Source of the DNA: Sthenelais limicola | Taxonomy: Eukaryota > Annelida > Polychaeta > Phyllodocida > Sigalionidae | Length of the DNA stretch: 64,000 nucleotides | Direction: 5' to 3' | NCBI GenBank assembly: GCA_942159475.1 | Contig: OW804094.1 | Span: 133,286,755 to 133,350,754, forward strand | In this document: positions 11,501-22,422 of the stretch, in pieces | Layout of the letters: the number at the start of each line of letters is the position of its first letter | Numbering within the stretch: the first letter of the stretch is position 1 | The notes under the pieces: model-generated | The model's database searches: none | What the model saw: only the letters and a program-made list of their open reading frames with translations | What the model was told of the DNA's origin: nothing | Position numbers and translations under genes: made by a program

Positions 11501-14500
11501 CATGCTGTGATCATAATTTTATTATTAATTTTCAAGGCTTTGTATTTTTTCGTAACCAACCTTTTTAATTTGTTGTGTTTTCTGACAATTTTCAAATGTC
11601 ATAATAGTTCCGACAGTTAAACAATCGTGTTTCTTTTAGAATGTAAACCTAATAAAATAAAATAACAGGGAACTTTACTGATCTATTCATTTGATAAATT
11701 TACTCAAGCCATCGTTTTTGGTGAGTGTGCTTTTGTTGTTGCCCTGAATGTGTTAGTGTGCAGGAGTGTCTGGAGCGTGGAAGGATGTGTCTTATAATGT
11801 GCGCGATAGGGCTCTCGTTCAGACACAAGTTACCTCATACAGTCAAATAAAATCTGAGTAAACCATACTGCAGGTCAAAGTCATCAATTTGTTCTACACT
11901 ATGCAACCTCGTGTAGAGTAAATACTAGTATCAGAGTATCATCCACTGGCAGGAAAATCTAGTAAAACACAATTTAAAGCCACGATCGTGCTAAGAGGTA
12001 AGGGCCCCGCGTTTCGTTTGAGCTGTTTTGGGAAAGTTTCCAGTGAAAGAAATATTCATTTTCTATTCAACTTTTCAATTTGTAGGTTAAGGTTGAGTGA
12101 GCCTGACCCTATGGATCTGGAACACTATTCAGACGAGAGCCAGAAAGGGGTTATGCCAAGCTGTGTAGGTCATTCTCTCCGCTAGATTTTTTCCCCAGAA
12201 CCATTTTCTACGGGCCCTACTTTTATTTTTGTTGCTGCCAAAACTCGGTAGCAATTGCAATAATGGTGGCGTGATACCACTGTGGTGGATGAGCAGAAAC
12301 TTTTCCTTCACTTGGTGTTTTTAGGTTTTCATTAACCCACGCTTGAACTTCCATAGGCCTATCTACATTTATACATTGCCGCTTGCTAAGTTCCAACACG
12401 CCTCTGTATGGTAATCTAAGTCTGCAGTTGCATTAGATGCGAAGACCTTTTTTTAATCTGTCAGTTTTGATGCCTTAGTTGCAAGAACCATGTTAAGAAG
12501 CCATTGTTGGCTTTAGACAAGAAAATAATTATTCGTCACAAAAGGTGCCCGACCTTGACACAGAATAGTCTTCATTGGGAACACTTGAGCTCGGGCAATT
12601 AAGACTCATACTGAATGTTATCCACCGAGCCGTGGTTGGTGATAACGGTTTCCAAGAGCTGTGTTTCTCATCCTTTGGAAAATAAGGTCTCTGAATCATT
12701 TTCATTTTTTTACCATCCTGCTGAAGTTTAACAGGGTCCATTTTAACGATGAAACAACTTCCCTTAATGTTCATAACTGACCCCATTAATGAATATATTA
12801 GATTTTAAATTATGTTCAATGATATATTAGGGAAGTTAAATATATATACAGAAGTCAGAATCACGAGTCGTCGGGGGGTTTTAGAAGTCTTGGCCTAAGT
12901 ACCATCGCCGCCATACTGACTATTTTACCTTTCTCCTAACTCTCATAAGTCATAAGGTCCTGAGGTCAAGATGCCACGTGCCCTTTTATATCAGTTTACA
13001 TATATAGAAAATGGCGGCATCTTAAAATACTGACATCTTAGTTACCAGGTGAGGCCCCCAATTTGCTTTCCATATCTTTGGTGGGTGTTTTTTTTAAGTT
13101 GTCGAGGACGTGGAACTGAACTATGGTCGGACCTGCTCCTGGGTTCAAGTTGGTGGTGGTGTTGCACTGCGCCCCCCGCCCCCTCCCCCCTGCCTTTTGC
13201 ACATTTCAAAATTAACCCCAGTCAGCGCACAATAGGAGAGAGAACGAAGGCTTTTGGTGAATTTATGAAGCTGATACTTCACCCTGGTGTAGCCAAACAA
13301 CAACAACTGCCACTACTACATCATCTGCTTCTTTACACATCATTATTGCTGCTTCTAATTGATCCATGCCGAAGAGACTAAATTCCAAACCTTTGCCTTT
13401 TTTTCTGCCTCTTCTCGTTCTAGCTATAGCCTGGATCCTTACGGTATAGAGACCCTTGGGTCCGGTGGCGGGTCCTCCACCTCGCTTGGTGGTCTCGAGA
13501 CCACCACCACAAAGCAGGGCCGCAATTACATATCCACTTCCTCCTCCTCTTCCTCCTCCTCGCCCCACCATCATTATAGTACGCGATCTACAGATATTTA
13601 TAAAACAGCGCCTGATTACTCGCCTGCCTCTTCGTCACTGAAACACTACACACGATCTCAGCGAGTAAGTGTGCCCTTGTCTCAAAAACTGTACGTATTT
13701 TCTTTTAGAGATGGAGAGAAGAGAGAAAAGAAAGAAAGGATTAAAAGAAAGAAACATCTCTATGAAGATCTCTCTCTCTCATTATTGTGTTTATTTTTTT
13801 TCCATCGTAACGTCTGGTGGTGTCGTTGGTGTGTCTAGTGTGTACACGTATACATATGGGTGTAGATATCTTGCATTCAGTATTATTCCTATTTCGTGTT
13901 TACATCTATCCAGTGAACGGAGGTGTGGCATTCGTGTTTTATTAGACTAGTTGTACCCGTAGAAGTTTTGCTTCCTTTGTTATGACTATTCTCTTCCTGT
14001 ATATAATATTGGGATCTTATAATCGGAGGGAATTTTGAAAACAAATCACCATCTGCATTGAATCGAATTTTTCTCGTAAAGAAGTCTTTAGTTTTGCAGT
14101 AAAACAAAGCTTTAATTTGTATTGCTTTTTAACATCGATTTTAAAGTGTTGATATAAAAATATAATAATTTCAAATTTAAGTTTATATTGGGATTTCGAT
14201 TCTTGTAAAGAAGGTTATAAGATTTAATTCATTTTGACTTGTAAAGACGGTATAAGTTATGAGAACTTTGGATCTGGTAATGAAAGTTATAAGTTATAAT
14301 TCCAGCAAATAATTTTATCTTCACGCATGTGTGGAAGTGTTGAATCTAGTGTACTTCTATATTCGTTGATTGCTCCCATCCTTTTTGTAGACGGTACATT
14401 TTGCACCTCTCGTTGCCTAGACATATTACCTCTGGACCTTTTCCATATACAGATGATGTGATTTTTTCGCGTTCTACTTTTGACATAGGCTCACTTATCA

Positions 14501-16364
14501 CTCTACATCTTATGGCTATTCATTTTGAACTTTTTTTCTCGTCCATCTTTAACTTATTGGAGCTTTCTATGGAAGTTTTTTGTCTCATTACTTAAGTTTG
14601 GAGATGGTTGCTATTGTCCCTACATATGTCTCTCCACAACGCTCTTGGCACACACCACAGGGTTAAGAGATTCTAACCCTTAGTAGCACTTTATCTCTCG
14701 GTATCCGAAGTGCACTATAGACAGAAACCAACCCTTACCTGAATATACTTCTCCCTGTTTCCCTGCAGCTCAGCGTATATCAACACTTACAGGTAGCCCT
14801 TGGGTAAAGATTCGTCTTAGATGTGTTCAATCTGTGTCCTAACGCTTCGTTATATATATCCTATTATACATACAGAATACACAGATGGTTCTAGGTGTGC
14901 ATAGATACATGTATATCACTACACATTCATGTTCGTCCTCTTTATATATATTTCATTGTCGAAGACTTGGTTATGCTCTCGACACTTAGTTTTCATCTCT
15001 GAGTTGATTATAACTATGTTGAAATGTGAGGTCGATAGGAGATTGTACTGAAGCGACTAATTCTCTAATTGATTGTGATTATATTATGATTGTACAACAT
15101 AAGACAGCTTTGCCTATATATCATCTACCCCACTGCTTTTGTACAGTCATTACGCGCTAGTTAGTCCACCATGTCCTGTCGTTTTACACACATGCCCTGT
15201 TTTCCCCCTATGCGAGAGTTTCTATAAAAACCTAGTGAATAGGCTCTCCTCTTGCCACATAGAACTCGATTTACTTTGTGTGCAACATTTAGCTTAAGAC
15301 TCGTAGGAAACCATCGACTTGTAGACTCCACATTCAAGCCTTGTATATTTGAAATGAAGAAAAGTATGGATCTGCTCTTGATAAGTGAAATTTCCTTCTG
15401 TTTGTCTGTTTGTTTGTCCGCAGATATACCTTCATAGCATCATTCATTTTGATTTTCCTTTGATGGAGTTCTGAGTTATGTCCCAAACCATGTTATGGGA
15501 TCGACACCCCTCCTACTAGTTCTGCGACGCAGAAGTGACAACTTCACCATTTCTTCCCAGTATATTTGGATTCCAATTACCCCAAACTCGCCCCTAAATA
15601 ACTCCTCAATTAAATCTCTTTCATACAATGTACATGTTCTGTTCGTTCAGTTTATTTGCATTTTTTGAGAGAATAAAGGTTTCTAACCAACACCGCCTGT
15701 TAACTTTCACATAAATAAAATTCACGTATGGTTCCTGATACCAGCTTGCCAAACGTCCCCACCTTCACTGAATATAGTACTGATACTTGATCATTAGAAA
15801 TATTGCTGCCTGCTTATAATTTCTTACACACATCGCTCCATAAGACCTAACACTGGCCACTGTGTTCCATGGGGCCTCGCTTTTACTTGTTGCTAACTTG
15901 AGATAGCCTTGCTTCCAGTCGAAAACTCTTGAGAAAGTATGTTGCTGTTGGAATCTGTTCCACTAAAAGTCCCATTAAGTTGTTTCTTTACTAACATTAT
16001 TTTAAGCGAGTTTACTGTTACGATTTATTCGTGATGAGATGCCAAATTTATAGAAGAAACAACTTGCTTACTTTTGTTGGTTTATGACGAAGCAGTACTT
16101 GAGATTTAAGTGACACGTTAATATCCTATTCATTTGGAGTTTCTTGTGGTGACTGACCGAAGACAAAATGCTCGAGTTCATTTATTAGTTATTGATGGAG
16201 TAAAAATATAATATCTTGTGCTACATACTTAATTCTTAATTCACATTAACTCCAAATTGTCATCAATTAAAACTACAGATTAAGTATGACTTTAATGAAC
16301 AAATGTATACTAATGCTGCGTATATTTCTTGGTGCAGGCGCTCGAGTCTTACTCGTACTACTAG
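2513..16364 (+). CDS. CDC14: CDC14 dual-specificity protein phosphatase (3' part, multi-exon)
   Basis: CDC14 phosphatases remove phosphate from Ser-Pro sites made by cyclin-dependent kinases; animal members act at centrosomes, cilia, actin and the nucleus. The spliced product runs from the end of the A domain ([19 protein letters not shown]) through [13 protein letters not shown], the start of the B domain (VENGD.NW...F.AF.GPH), [18 protein letters not shown], the acid-loop peptide FVDGSTPSD, the P-loop HCKAGLGRTG (catalytic Cys and Arg), and [19 protein letters not shown] low-complexity tail ending LESYSYY-stop follows. Every core junction has AG/GT borders and compatible phase. Core coding exons are 2513-2579, 2780-2842, one of 3091-3178 or 4078-4165, 6148-6378, 6812-6950, 7551-7761, 8081-8175, 8581-8784, 13424-13664 and 16338-16364. 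The first exons and the start codon lie outside the window. The match to vertebrate CDC14A/B is close across the catalytic part. Whether the animal has one or two CDC14 genes cannot be told. Confidence 0.97.
2780..2842 (+). CDS. CDC14: CDC14 exon: interdomain linker ([13 protein letters not shown])
   Basis: This 63-nt, phase-0 exon runs from a cag acceptor at 2777-2779 to a gt donor at 2843. It encodes [20 protein letters not shown] then E, the very conserved linker helix between the A and B domains of CDC14. It ends exactly at a codon boundary, so either of the two following alternative exons can be joined in frame. Confidence 0.96.
3091..3178 (+). CDS. CDC14: CDC14 exon, alternative copy A (start of catalytic domain)
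   Basis: This 88-nt exon has a tttattacag acceptor and a gtaggc donor. It encodes [29 protein letters not shown] plus the first base of a Gly codon. The segment opens the catalytic B domain. It has the same length, start phase and end phase as the exon at 4078-4165, and 18 of 29 residues are identical. Copy A keeps the Phe of GDFNW and the KFLAF typical of vertebrate CDC14, but has Cys in place of Ser before GPH. Both copies look intact, with good splice sites, so I read them as alternatives. Confidence 0.93.
4078..4165 (+). CDS. CDC14: CDC14 exon, alternative copy B (start of catalytic domain)
   Basis: This 88-nt exon has a tgtag acceptor (4076-4077) and a gtacgg donor (4166). It encodes [29 protein letters not shown] plus one base of a Gly codon. 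It is a tandem duplicate of 3091-3178, 0.9 kb downstream. Copy B keeps the RVENGD start and the [11 protein letters not shown] end known from vertebrate CDC14, while its middle ([12 protein letters not shown]) is divergent. Using both copies would add 88 nt, not a multiple of three, and shift the frame, so only one can be used per functional transcript. Confidence 0.93.
6148..6378 (+). CDS. CDC14: CDC14 exon: B domain up to the catalytic Cys
   Basis: This 231-nt exon begins with GG, completing the split Gly codon left by either alternative exon. It encodes [34 protein letters not shown] and [20 protein letters not shown], ending in AVHCK. The Asp of VDGSTPSD sits where the CDC14 general acid lies, and the Cys of HCK is the nucleophile. 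The exon ends one base into the next Ala codon, so the P-loop signature is interrupted by an intron. Confidence 0.97.
6812..6950 (+). CDS. CDC14: CDC14 exon: P-loop and following helices
   Basis: This 139-nt exon follows a long T-tract and acceptor (tttttttctag). It completes the Ala codon and encodes [18 protein letters not shown], then [20 protein letters not shown] and MEE. GLGRTG supplies the phosphate-binding Arg of the HCX5R motif. [11 protein letters not shown] is the Q-loop-like CDC14 hallmark. It ends two bases into a Glu codon at a gtaagt donor. Confidence 0.97.
7551..7761 (+). CDS. CDC14: CDC14 exon: end of B domain and start of tail
   Basis: This 211-nt exon (tttgttgcag acceptor, gtaagt donor at 7762) encodes [17 protein letters not shown], continuing to [13 protein letters not shown] and then a Tyr- and Asp-rich stretch ([16 protein letters not shown]). 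The first part matches the KQ.SLWVQGDIFR...ILSGLDDM end of the vertebrate catalytic domain. The rest is less conserved tail. Confidence 0.95.
8081..8175 (+). CDS. CDC14: CDC14 exon: tail, [10 protein letters not shown] motif
   Basis: This 95-nt exon (atactttcag acceptor, gtatgg donor at 8176) encodes [20 protein letters not shown] and a further [26 protein letters not shown] occupies the same place in vertebrate CDC14A. It ends two bases into a Gly codon, in the phase needed by the next exon. An internal gtaagc at 8139 is an alternative donor but would leave the wrong phase. Confidence 0.9.
8409..8560 (+). repeat. (CATC)n microsatellite with short (CATT)n end
   Basis: About 35 nearly perfect copies of the tetranucleotide CATC (8409-8547) pass into four CATT units (to 8560). 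It lies in a CDC14 intron and ends only about 33 bases before the exon beginning at 8581 if the main CATC block is used, or 20 bases if the CATT units are included. Open reading frames through it on both strands (Ile-His-Pro-Ser or Met-Asp-Gly-Trp repeats) are only a by-product of the repeat. Confidence 0.98.
8581..8784 (+). CDS. CDC14: CDC14 exon: basic and Ser-rich tail
   Basis: This 204-nt exon follows cttgcag and ends at a gtgagt donor (8785). It encodes [20 protein letters not shown], then Ser/Thr/Lys-rich sequence ending [13 protein letters not shown]. The start resembles the SDDTKGHPRAVSQPFRLSS region of vertebrate CDC14A. It begins and ends in the same phase, so it could in principle be skipped without a frameshift. 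Its acceptor sits right behind the CATC microsatellite. Confidence 0.92.
9770..9799 (+). CDS. CDC14: Candidate 30-nt basic microexon of CDC14
   Basis: Between a cag (9767-9769) and a gtaaac donor (9800) lie 30 nt that keep the incoming and outgoing phase of the surrounding exons. They would insert the basic peptide SRKALRSRT. The match to splice signals and phase is good, but the exon is too short to prove by homology. It may be an optional cassette. A chance open segment remains possible. Confidence 0.45.
10724..10925. mobile_element. MITE-like element with about 35-bp terminal inverted repeats
   Basis: The left end (10724-10758, starting GGAGGCACTCCATTGGT) and the reverse complement of the right end (10891-10925, starting GGGGGCACTTCACTGGT) agree at about 27 of 35 positions. 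The element is roughly 200 bp, has no coding capacity and lies in a CDC14 intron. It is preceded by TTAA and followed by ATTA, which hints at but does not prove a TTAA-type target duplication. The superfamily is not certain. Confidence 0.75.
12086..12164 (+). CDS. CDC14: Candidate alternative CDC14 tail exon
   Basis: After the acceptor tcaatttgtag (12084-12085) the frame that fits the previous exon reads [20 protein letters not shown] then GVMPSC, up to a gtaggt donor at 12165. It would start in the same phase as the exon at 13424 and, like it, end at a codon boundary, so the two could replace one another before the last exon. If the donor is not used, the frame continues to a stop at 12182-12184 (adding VGHSLR), making an alternative terminal exon. 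No recognised homology. Confidence 0.38.
13424..13664 (+). CDS. CDC14: CDC14 exon: Ser-rich low-complexity tail
   Basis: This 241-nt exon (tctcgttctag acceptor, gtaagt donor at 13665) encodes [18 protein letters not shown], then a Thr run, a run of eight Ser, a short His run, and [20 protein letters not shown] followed by RSQR. It completes a codon left by two bases upstream, as in the 8581-8784 or 9770-9799 exons, and ends at a codon boundary. Low-complexity, phosphorylatable tails are usual in CDC14. The reading past the donor is intronic. Confidence 0.82.
14769..14792 (+). CDS. CDC14: Candidate 24-nt CDC14 microexon (LSVYQHLQ)
   Basis: An excellent pyrimidine tract and acceptor (ctgtttccctgcag) is followed by eight in-frame codons, LSVYQHLQ, and then acag/gtagcc as donor. 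It starts and ends in phase 0, as required between the exons at 13424-13664 and 16338-16364. Insertion is therefore frame-neutral. The donor is only fair and there is no independent support. Confidence 0.38.
16338..16364 (+). CDS. CDC14: CDC14 terminal coding exon ([12 protein letters not shown])
   Basis: After ggtgcag (16336-16337), phase-0 codons read ALESYSYY followed by TAG at 16362-16364. An aromatic C-terminus closely resembling the LQSEYVHY end of vertebrate CDC14A supports this as the true end of the protein. The 3' UTR continues in the same exon. Confidence 0.85.
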   Translation, partial: ALESYSYY

Positions 16365-17035
16365 GACCACAATGCTTCGATGACGGCAACTCAAGTTGAG
16401 GGCACTCAGGGATCGGCACCACAGACCGACGACCAACAACCCCTGCAGTTACCATTAACACATCACCATCTTGTGCGGTCTACAACAACGAAAACTTTCT
16501 CCTTACATTTAGACAACATTCGGGGACACGTTACCACCAACTCTCGCAAAAGAACTGCAGACTGCAAGCTGTCGACATAAACGCCCCCAAATGGATTCAA
16601 GTCATTGAAAGCCACCCTCCATCCAGGCAGCAAGTTCCTAACTTTTAACCATTTTTAGATTATGAAGGGTCATTCGCATGGGGGAACAACACATGATCAA
16701 GACGTGGGGTGAACTTGGAGTGTGTCTGTTGATGATCATCTTGTCGGAACCAGAGCAAATCAAAGAGTAACATATCAACTAAAAGCTACCCTACCTATAC
16801 AGGGGTATGTTTTGGGGAGTTCACTTGGCTTATCATATTTTGGTATGGGGACTAACGCTGGGGAAGGTAGACAAGCCTACGTATATGCCAGCCTGCTAAC
16901 GCCTATTGGATATTTTTAATCGACCAAGTCGTACTAAACTGACTTTTTAAACTGGCCATAAAAAAAATTAAAAAGATGCTGCAATATTCCCTCCTACCAT
17001 GTTCGAATACAATGACCAAAAAAAAGATAAATAAA
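16365..17035 (+). other. Probable CDC14 3' UTR up to first polyadenylation signal
   Basis: Sequence after the stop codon contains only short unrelated reading frames. The first canonical AATAAA lies at 17030-17035, giving a UTR of about 0.67 kb. A further AATAAA at 20727-20732 could serve a longer form. Confidence 0.5.
17030..17035 (+). promoter_or_regulatory. Candidate polyadenylation signal (AATAAA) of CDC14
   Basis: It is the first AATAAA downstream of the CDC14 stop, in an A-rich context (gataaataaaaaaat). It is a plausible cleavage/polyadenylation signal, but the hexamer is common in AT-rich DNA. Confidence 0.4.
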
Positions 17036-19703
17036 AAAATATATTCTGTATCAAGCTAAACATTCAGTATGGGAAATCGCCTTGAATTCGTACATGTATA
17101 TTTGAAGGGAGGGTTCTGCTATGCATTTCAAGTGCTCGTGTCCGCAATGTAGTATATGAAGGTAAATACTGGTGGGTAGTCCTAAGAGGCAATTCCAATT
17201 CTTCCTAAGGGGACATTGACACGCACATGTGAAACTAGTACTATGTCACCACATTGCTTGACATCTAAAAAGGTATTATCAGAAAACTAATGTCAATAAC
17301 ACACTTTTTGCACGTTTGTAGTCTTGGAAACCTTTTGTAAACATGACCCATGTATGATGAGTAATTTTTACTCGGGTTAGCTTAGCCATAGGTCTTCGAC
17401 TCAAACAACTTGCCTTTTAACCAATCGCGATGTTACAACGAAACTCTCAAATAGCCACCTCTCATTAATACAACAAATATCCGAGGGTTAGTTACTCCTC
17501 CTGTCTACCCACTCCAAACAGCGGAGGATGGGCTTTTTGTACAGATTTGATGACACTCGAAGGCATTGATAATTCTGTTGAGAATCCAAGGCACGGGCAG
17601 CTTTTGCTGGCAATGCCTGATATGAAACGATATATTAAAGCTTTATTGGAATAACTAACAAAGTATGATACCTCTCTTATATCTCTTTTTTTCCCTTACC
17701 ATATGTATGGGAACATACGCCAAGTTTATGCTCTGGAATCCTGCCTGTTTTATCTACGGAGACTGAGATAAACTGATACATTTATGGCAGAAGATGCAAG
17801 CAATATTTGTTTCTGACTGCAATAACATTTTAATCATTTCCTACTGGCGAAGCATCGACCACCCATATATATATATATAATAATTGTATATTTAATGTCG
17901 CTCCTACCTTGCGTTGGACTATTTCTATTTATCCCCCAGGCATCTGGTATATTAGAACGTACTATGGACTCTAGCTACTCGAGTGGTAAATCTCCGTCAG
18001 CTTGTATTTAGAGTTGCGACCACTTGGTTTTGGTCCATAATTATGTACATATATATATTATATATATAATTGTATGTGTATCCATACTAAAACTATAGCA
18101 AAACCATTGTTATTATCATCGATCGCCTCATCCTCATTGTCCATCGGATTTTAACAGTAGATGGTGTGTACAATGCATTTCATCGCGGTTCTCGCATTAT
18201 ACCCACTTACATCCCCGGTATCTTTGGCATATTGCGTCAGTTTGGAGATTGGCAAATATCTTATGTGTATCTATGAAACCCCGTCTGTCATGTACCACCG
18301 TTGCCACAGCGATCCTGTCTAGAAGCTTTTAGAGTGTTCTATTTTTATCATCCTATACTATTATAAAAGAGAAGTGCATTTTCACATTTTTATGAGCGAC
18401 TTGGATAGTTGCAGTTTACTGTGTCATTGTACGTCATGATGTTTTTGCCTCGTCTTAGGACCTTCTGGTACTAGGCTTTTTACAATGTATAGACTCTTGG
18501 TCATCTAATCCCAAAGGTGAGTTAACCATATCATGTGTAATAGCCTCGGGTTGTACCATTGAACCTCGCTTGTTAGAAAGGGTTAACTGAAAATTGGGAC
18601 CTGTGAGGTTCCCTCCCATAATGTTGATTTTACCATTTGTATTTGCACCAGAGAATATGTTGGGACCACATTTACCTTTATTATGATTTTACTATCTTGG
18701 TCTCCTCACAGGCACATTTTTATCCGTTGCTTTTGCGTTTCTGAATTTGTAGGCCGCGATTATTGAGTGGTAGTGTACTTGTTTGGGAAAGAAAACTGCT
18801 CTGGTCCAGTTTTATTCCTCGTTGAGATAGAGTCGGAATGATGTATTTGTAAGTAGGTTTTATTTAGATGAAGTTGATTGGTACTTAGAATCTTGGAATG
18901 ATTGCATGTCGTTAATTGATAGCATGTTAGTTGAATATTATTATCATGTATACTTGATTAGGATAATACTTATATGATACATCGGTCAGGAGTGATGAGA
19001 TTGTTGTTGTGTATCAAAAGTCGACCTGGAGTGTTGAGATTGAAGAGTACATGATTTTTTTTCTTTCCGAATATCATTGATATATATGAATATTACTAGG
19101 AGTGAGTCTTCTCGTCATACGTTCCTTTCTAACATTGTTAACAGACAGACAACACGAATACATGCACATCCACACACATACGAAGACGATACTCCTGAAT
19201 TGTCCATGTAGATTTCGGTACTCAGTAGAAACTTATCAGACCAGTCATGGGTGTAGAACTTGCTCTTAACTTTGGTTGGAAATTTATTGTAAAGCTACCT
19301 CTCCATTTACCCTTCCAGTTTGGTTATGTACGAATTTGTACTTAGTCATACTTATATGTATAACGTAGGCGTTTACAACAATCAAATAAGAGCAGTATTC
19401 TGGTGCGTAATTTGAAAGTTGTGTAGAGTTAATTTGAAGGATGGAAATGTCACACTAAATCGATACAATACCGAGGCATCTCGTCTGCATTTAAACAAAA
19501 GTCAGTGTACCAATTTTCATCCGGTTATTTAACTCGCCAATGGATCATTATGATGTGATACTAATACAACTGCAACCCGTATTAGAATTGGAACGAAGAA
19601 ACAAAAATCGCCAATTGCTGTAATCTGTTCTGTACCATTATTGGTCATAAGTAAGGAGGTGCAGGATTGGCCATTTCTACCCAATCGCTGCTCCTTCACT
19701 CCA

Positions 19704-19718
19704 CCCCCCCCCCCCCCC
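19704..19718. repeat. Homopolymer run of 15 C
   Basis: Fifteen consecutive C residues on the + strand follow ctccttcactcca. It is a simple repeat and likely variable in length. Confidence 0.95.
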
Positions 19719-21335
19719 GTGACTGGCATGAGTAGCAATGACGTTTTTGTTTTTTTTACATTTTGTTTTTAAATTTTGCCAGTTATAGCAAGCTAGTTCT
19801 CTCTTATGCCCAATATGGGCACCGTGACTGTGATAAAATTGTAGTTTATATCGTCGACCATTGCACATTTTCTCTCATTCACCTTGTTGATATGAACATA
19901 TACATTGTAGAAATAACAATCCAAATGTCAATATTCTAACAACAGATTGTTGGTTCTGTAGCCTTTATTAAACTATTTCATTTTAATACGAAATAATAAC
20001 TATTGGTTGTCACCATGTTACAGTAGGACGTTTTGTAGTGGTAGATTTTTTCCTCCGGTATTTTCCCTCAATTGTTGATCAATATATTTCCTTTGATCGG
20101 ATGGTTTAAAATTACTTCTATATATTTACATACACATATGATATTTCGTGTATATCAGTAGCATGAGTTTTGGCGTCGAGAGTCAAGGATAAATTAGACC
20201 CGGTTGTATTGGGGGCACGACCCTATCATCTCTATATCGCCTTAAAGGCCTAATCTGGCTTTAGAAATCTTGAAAAGTAATCATATGAATTTACCTATAG
20301 TATATAAATTTGTACTTATATTACATGAGAAGAAAATGGATGTTATTATATATCAATGGCCAGGACACATATATTACATAATCTGCCCTCCTCCCGCCTC
20401 ATCTGTGGAGCACAATGTGAAATGTATCGCTCATGTAAAGTTAGGTTTTAAACAAATGGTGTGCTTTAGTTTTCCCCACTGCTTATCCATAACCCCAGCG
20501 TTCGTTTTGTAATCATTAGAGACCAGAGCTATTAAAAAAAAATGGAGCCAAATTCACGGGTGATAGTCACCAGGGGCAAGGACAGCGCAGCAGTGGCCAT
20601 GGCGGCATTGGACTAATACCACGTCGCTATGGCAACCTATCATGTACATGTTGCAAACTTTGTATTTTTACTGGTTATTTCACATGATTGCTCTTTGGAG
20701 AAATGGCATGTATTTTAATGATACGGAATAAAAACTATATAAAGTGAATTCGCTGTTTTCTGCTCTGTTAATTCATTAATTCACATTGCTCTATCGATAC
20801 TTTTTTTTTATTACTTAGAAGGCTAATACATTTAAATCATCTCGTGTAGTATATATAACGCATCTTTGAGATGAAACATGCTAATGGGCGCTACACTCTG
20901 GTCATTCAATGCTGATCTTCTGACTCCAAGACGGTTGGTTATATAAGTTAAAACTTCGTAGTTTTTTTTAATTTTGTAATAATAGAATTCATAATATTAC
21001 TAGATGCCCTATGTGTTAATGTACTGTCATCCTGATTCATGAAAAACAAAAGATACCAGAGTCTTACGTTAGGACTTGTGTGTCTCTCCTACACTAGATG
21101 ACACTGCTGTAGACTGACTAAAACACAATGGCTGGTATAGGAGCGACTTCAAAATTTCCCGTTTCAGACATTTCATTTTAAAAATCCTAGTTCACTTCTG
21201 TCCCAATAATTGCATTATGATTGAGTGTAAGTGAACCACATGTATGAGCATACTTTCTTACCTTATGGCAAAAATAGAACAAGTTATGTGTATTTTGGGA
21301 AACATATTTTCGACAATCATTCATTGCGTGAGTCG

Positions 21336-21341
21336 TTTATT
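21336..21341 (-). promoter_or_regulatory. Candidate polyadenylation signal for the 22.4-kb gene
   Basis: TTTATT on the + strand is AATAAA on the - strand, about 1.1 kb downstream of the stop codon at 22423-22425. Other variants lie nearer, so the true 3' end is uncertain. Confidence 0.3.
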
Positions 21342-21708
21342 TTCATATATATTTTTTAATATTCGTGAAAAATGATGAGATATTGTCCATTCTGGTCCAT
21401 ATATTTCCCGTTAACCTATTTAACGAGTACTAAAAATTCGACCAAATTTAATAACCTCGTTGTCTTCGTTCACGCAACTTTCCAAACTTATCTTATTTGC
21501 TGTGCGGGCAAACCAGACTACTTGATATACCTGCTCATATTTTCAATAATGTACATGTATACGGTATATTAATTCTGTTAAAGCTGTACTCTCAGTAAAC
21601 ATCAGTCAACGACGAAAGAGTTTCAACTTTTTGTTCGAGCCGTTCTTTTTTTAAAAGTTATTTGACCAAAATTCTGAAGGATTGTGTCCGGTTGTTTTTG
21701 CTTCATGT

Positions 21709-21770
21709 CTTCATGAAAGTCCACATTTATATTTCGGAGACCCGCCGAAAATCCTTTCCTGTTGTGGCTC
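21709..21770 (+). repeat. Dispersed repeat, copy 1 of 2 (inverted partner at 54664-54724)
   Basis: About 60 bp around the core CATTTATATTTCGGAGACCC recurs in reverse orientation at 54664-54724 with only a few differences. It marks an interspersed repeat family with at least two copies here. Confidence 0.8.
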
Positions 21771-22422
21771 TTTTTAGATTCAAATCATTGGATAAAAGCA
21801 GAAGCAACAAATAGATAAATTCAGTCATATAATTCATAATATGGGTAAATATGGTAATATGTTGTAGTCGTAACATAGCTGAGAGTAGAGCTTTAAGAAG
21901 GCACTAAAATGTATTTAAACACAATCTTAGGTTTCTCCGAGGTTTCTACATGGTTTTAGGAACCGCGTCATTATATATACCATGCTATTTAAATTGAATT
22001 CCAGCAATTGAAACATAGCAGGAAAAAACTACATGTTCTATTTTCAATTAAATTATTGATATATATTTAGCATTTTACACAGAAGACCTGTGTTTTTCAT
22101 AGAAGATTGATGAAACATCATATTTCCGAATAATAATGTACTATATAATGGAAATACAATTAGTACAATGCAATACAGAATGATAGACTCCTATTTGTTC
22201 AAGAAGTCATTAAGAATAATAACAAATCAACAGTGACCACCAAATCCAGCTTGAAATTTCTTATGTTAACAATTTCTATAGTAGCCTATGTTTTGTGATT
22301 CTACTAACACATGACCCTGTGAAATTGTAAGTTTACAGCTTATCCTGTCTTTAAGTCACATAAGTCAATTGAAAGACTATTAGCAGTCACAATTGCGTTA
22401 TTCAGTATTGCCTATGCTTATT

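Larger units (their letters stand above)
17036..22422. other. Region between the convergent CDC14 and membrane-protein genes
   Basis: No coding sequence is supported. It holds short AT tracts (17864-17879 and around 18050-18070), a run of 15 C (19704-19718), an X-box-like site (20623-20636), a second AATAAA (20727-20732), a dispersed repeat copy (21709-21770) and a minus-strand polyadenylation candidate (21336-21341). It probably contains the 3' UTRs of both flanking genes. Confidence 0.6.

Noticed and set aside
13263..13574. 103-codon minus-strand Gly-rich frame
   Set aside because: Antisense to the Ser/Thr-rich CDC14 tail exon; low-complexity by-product.
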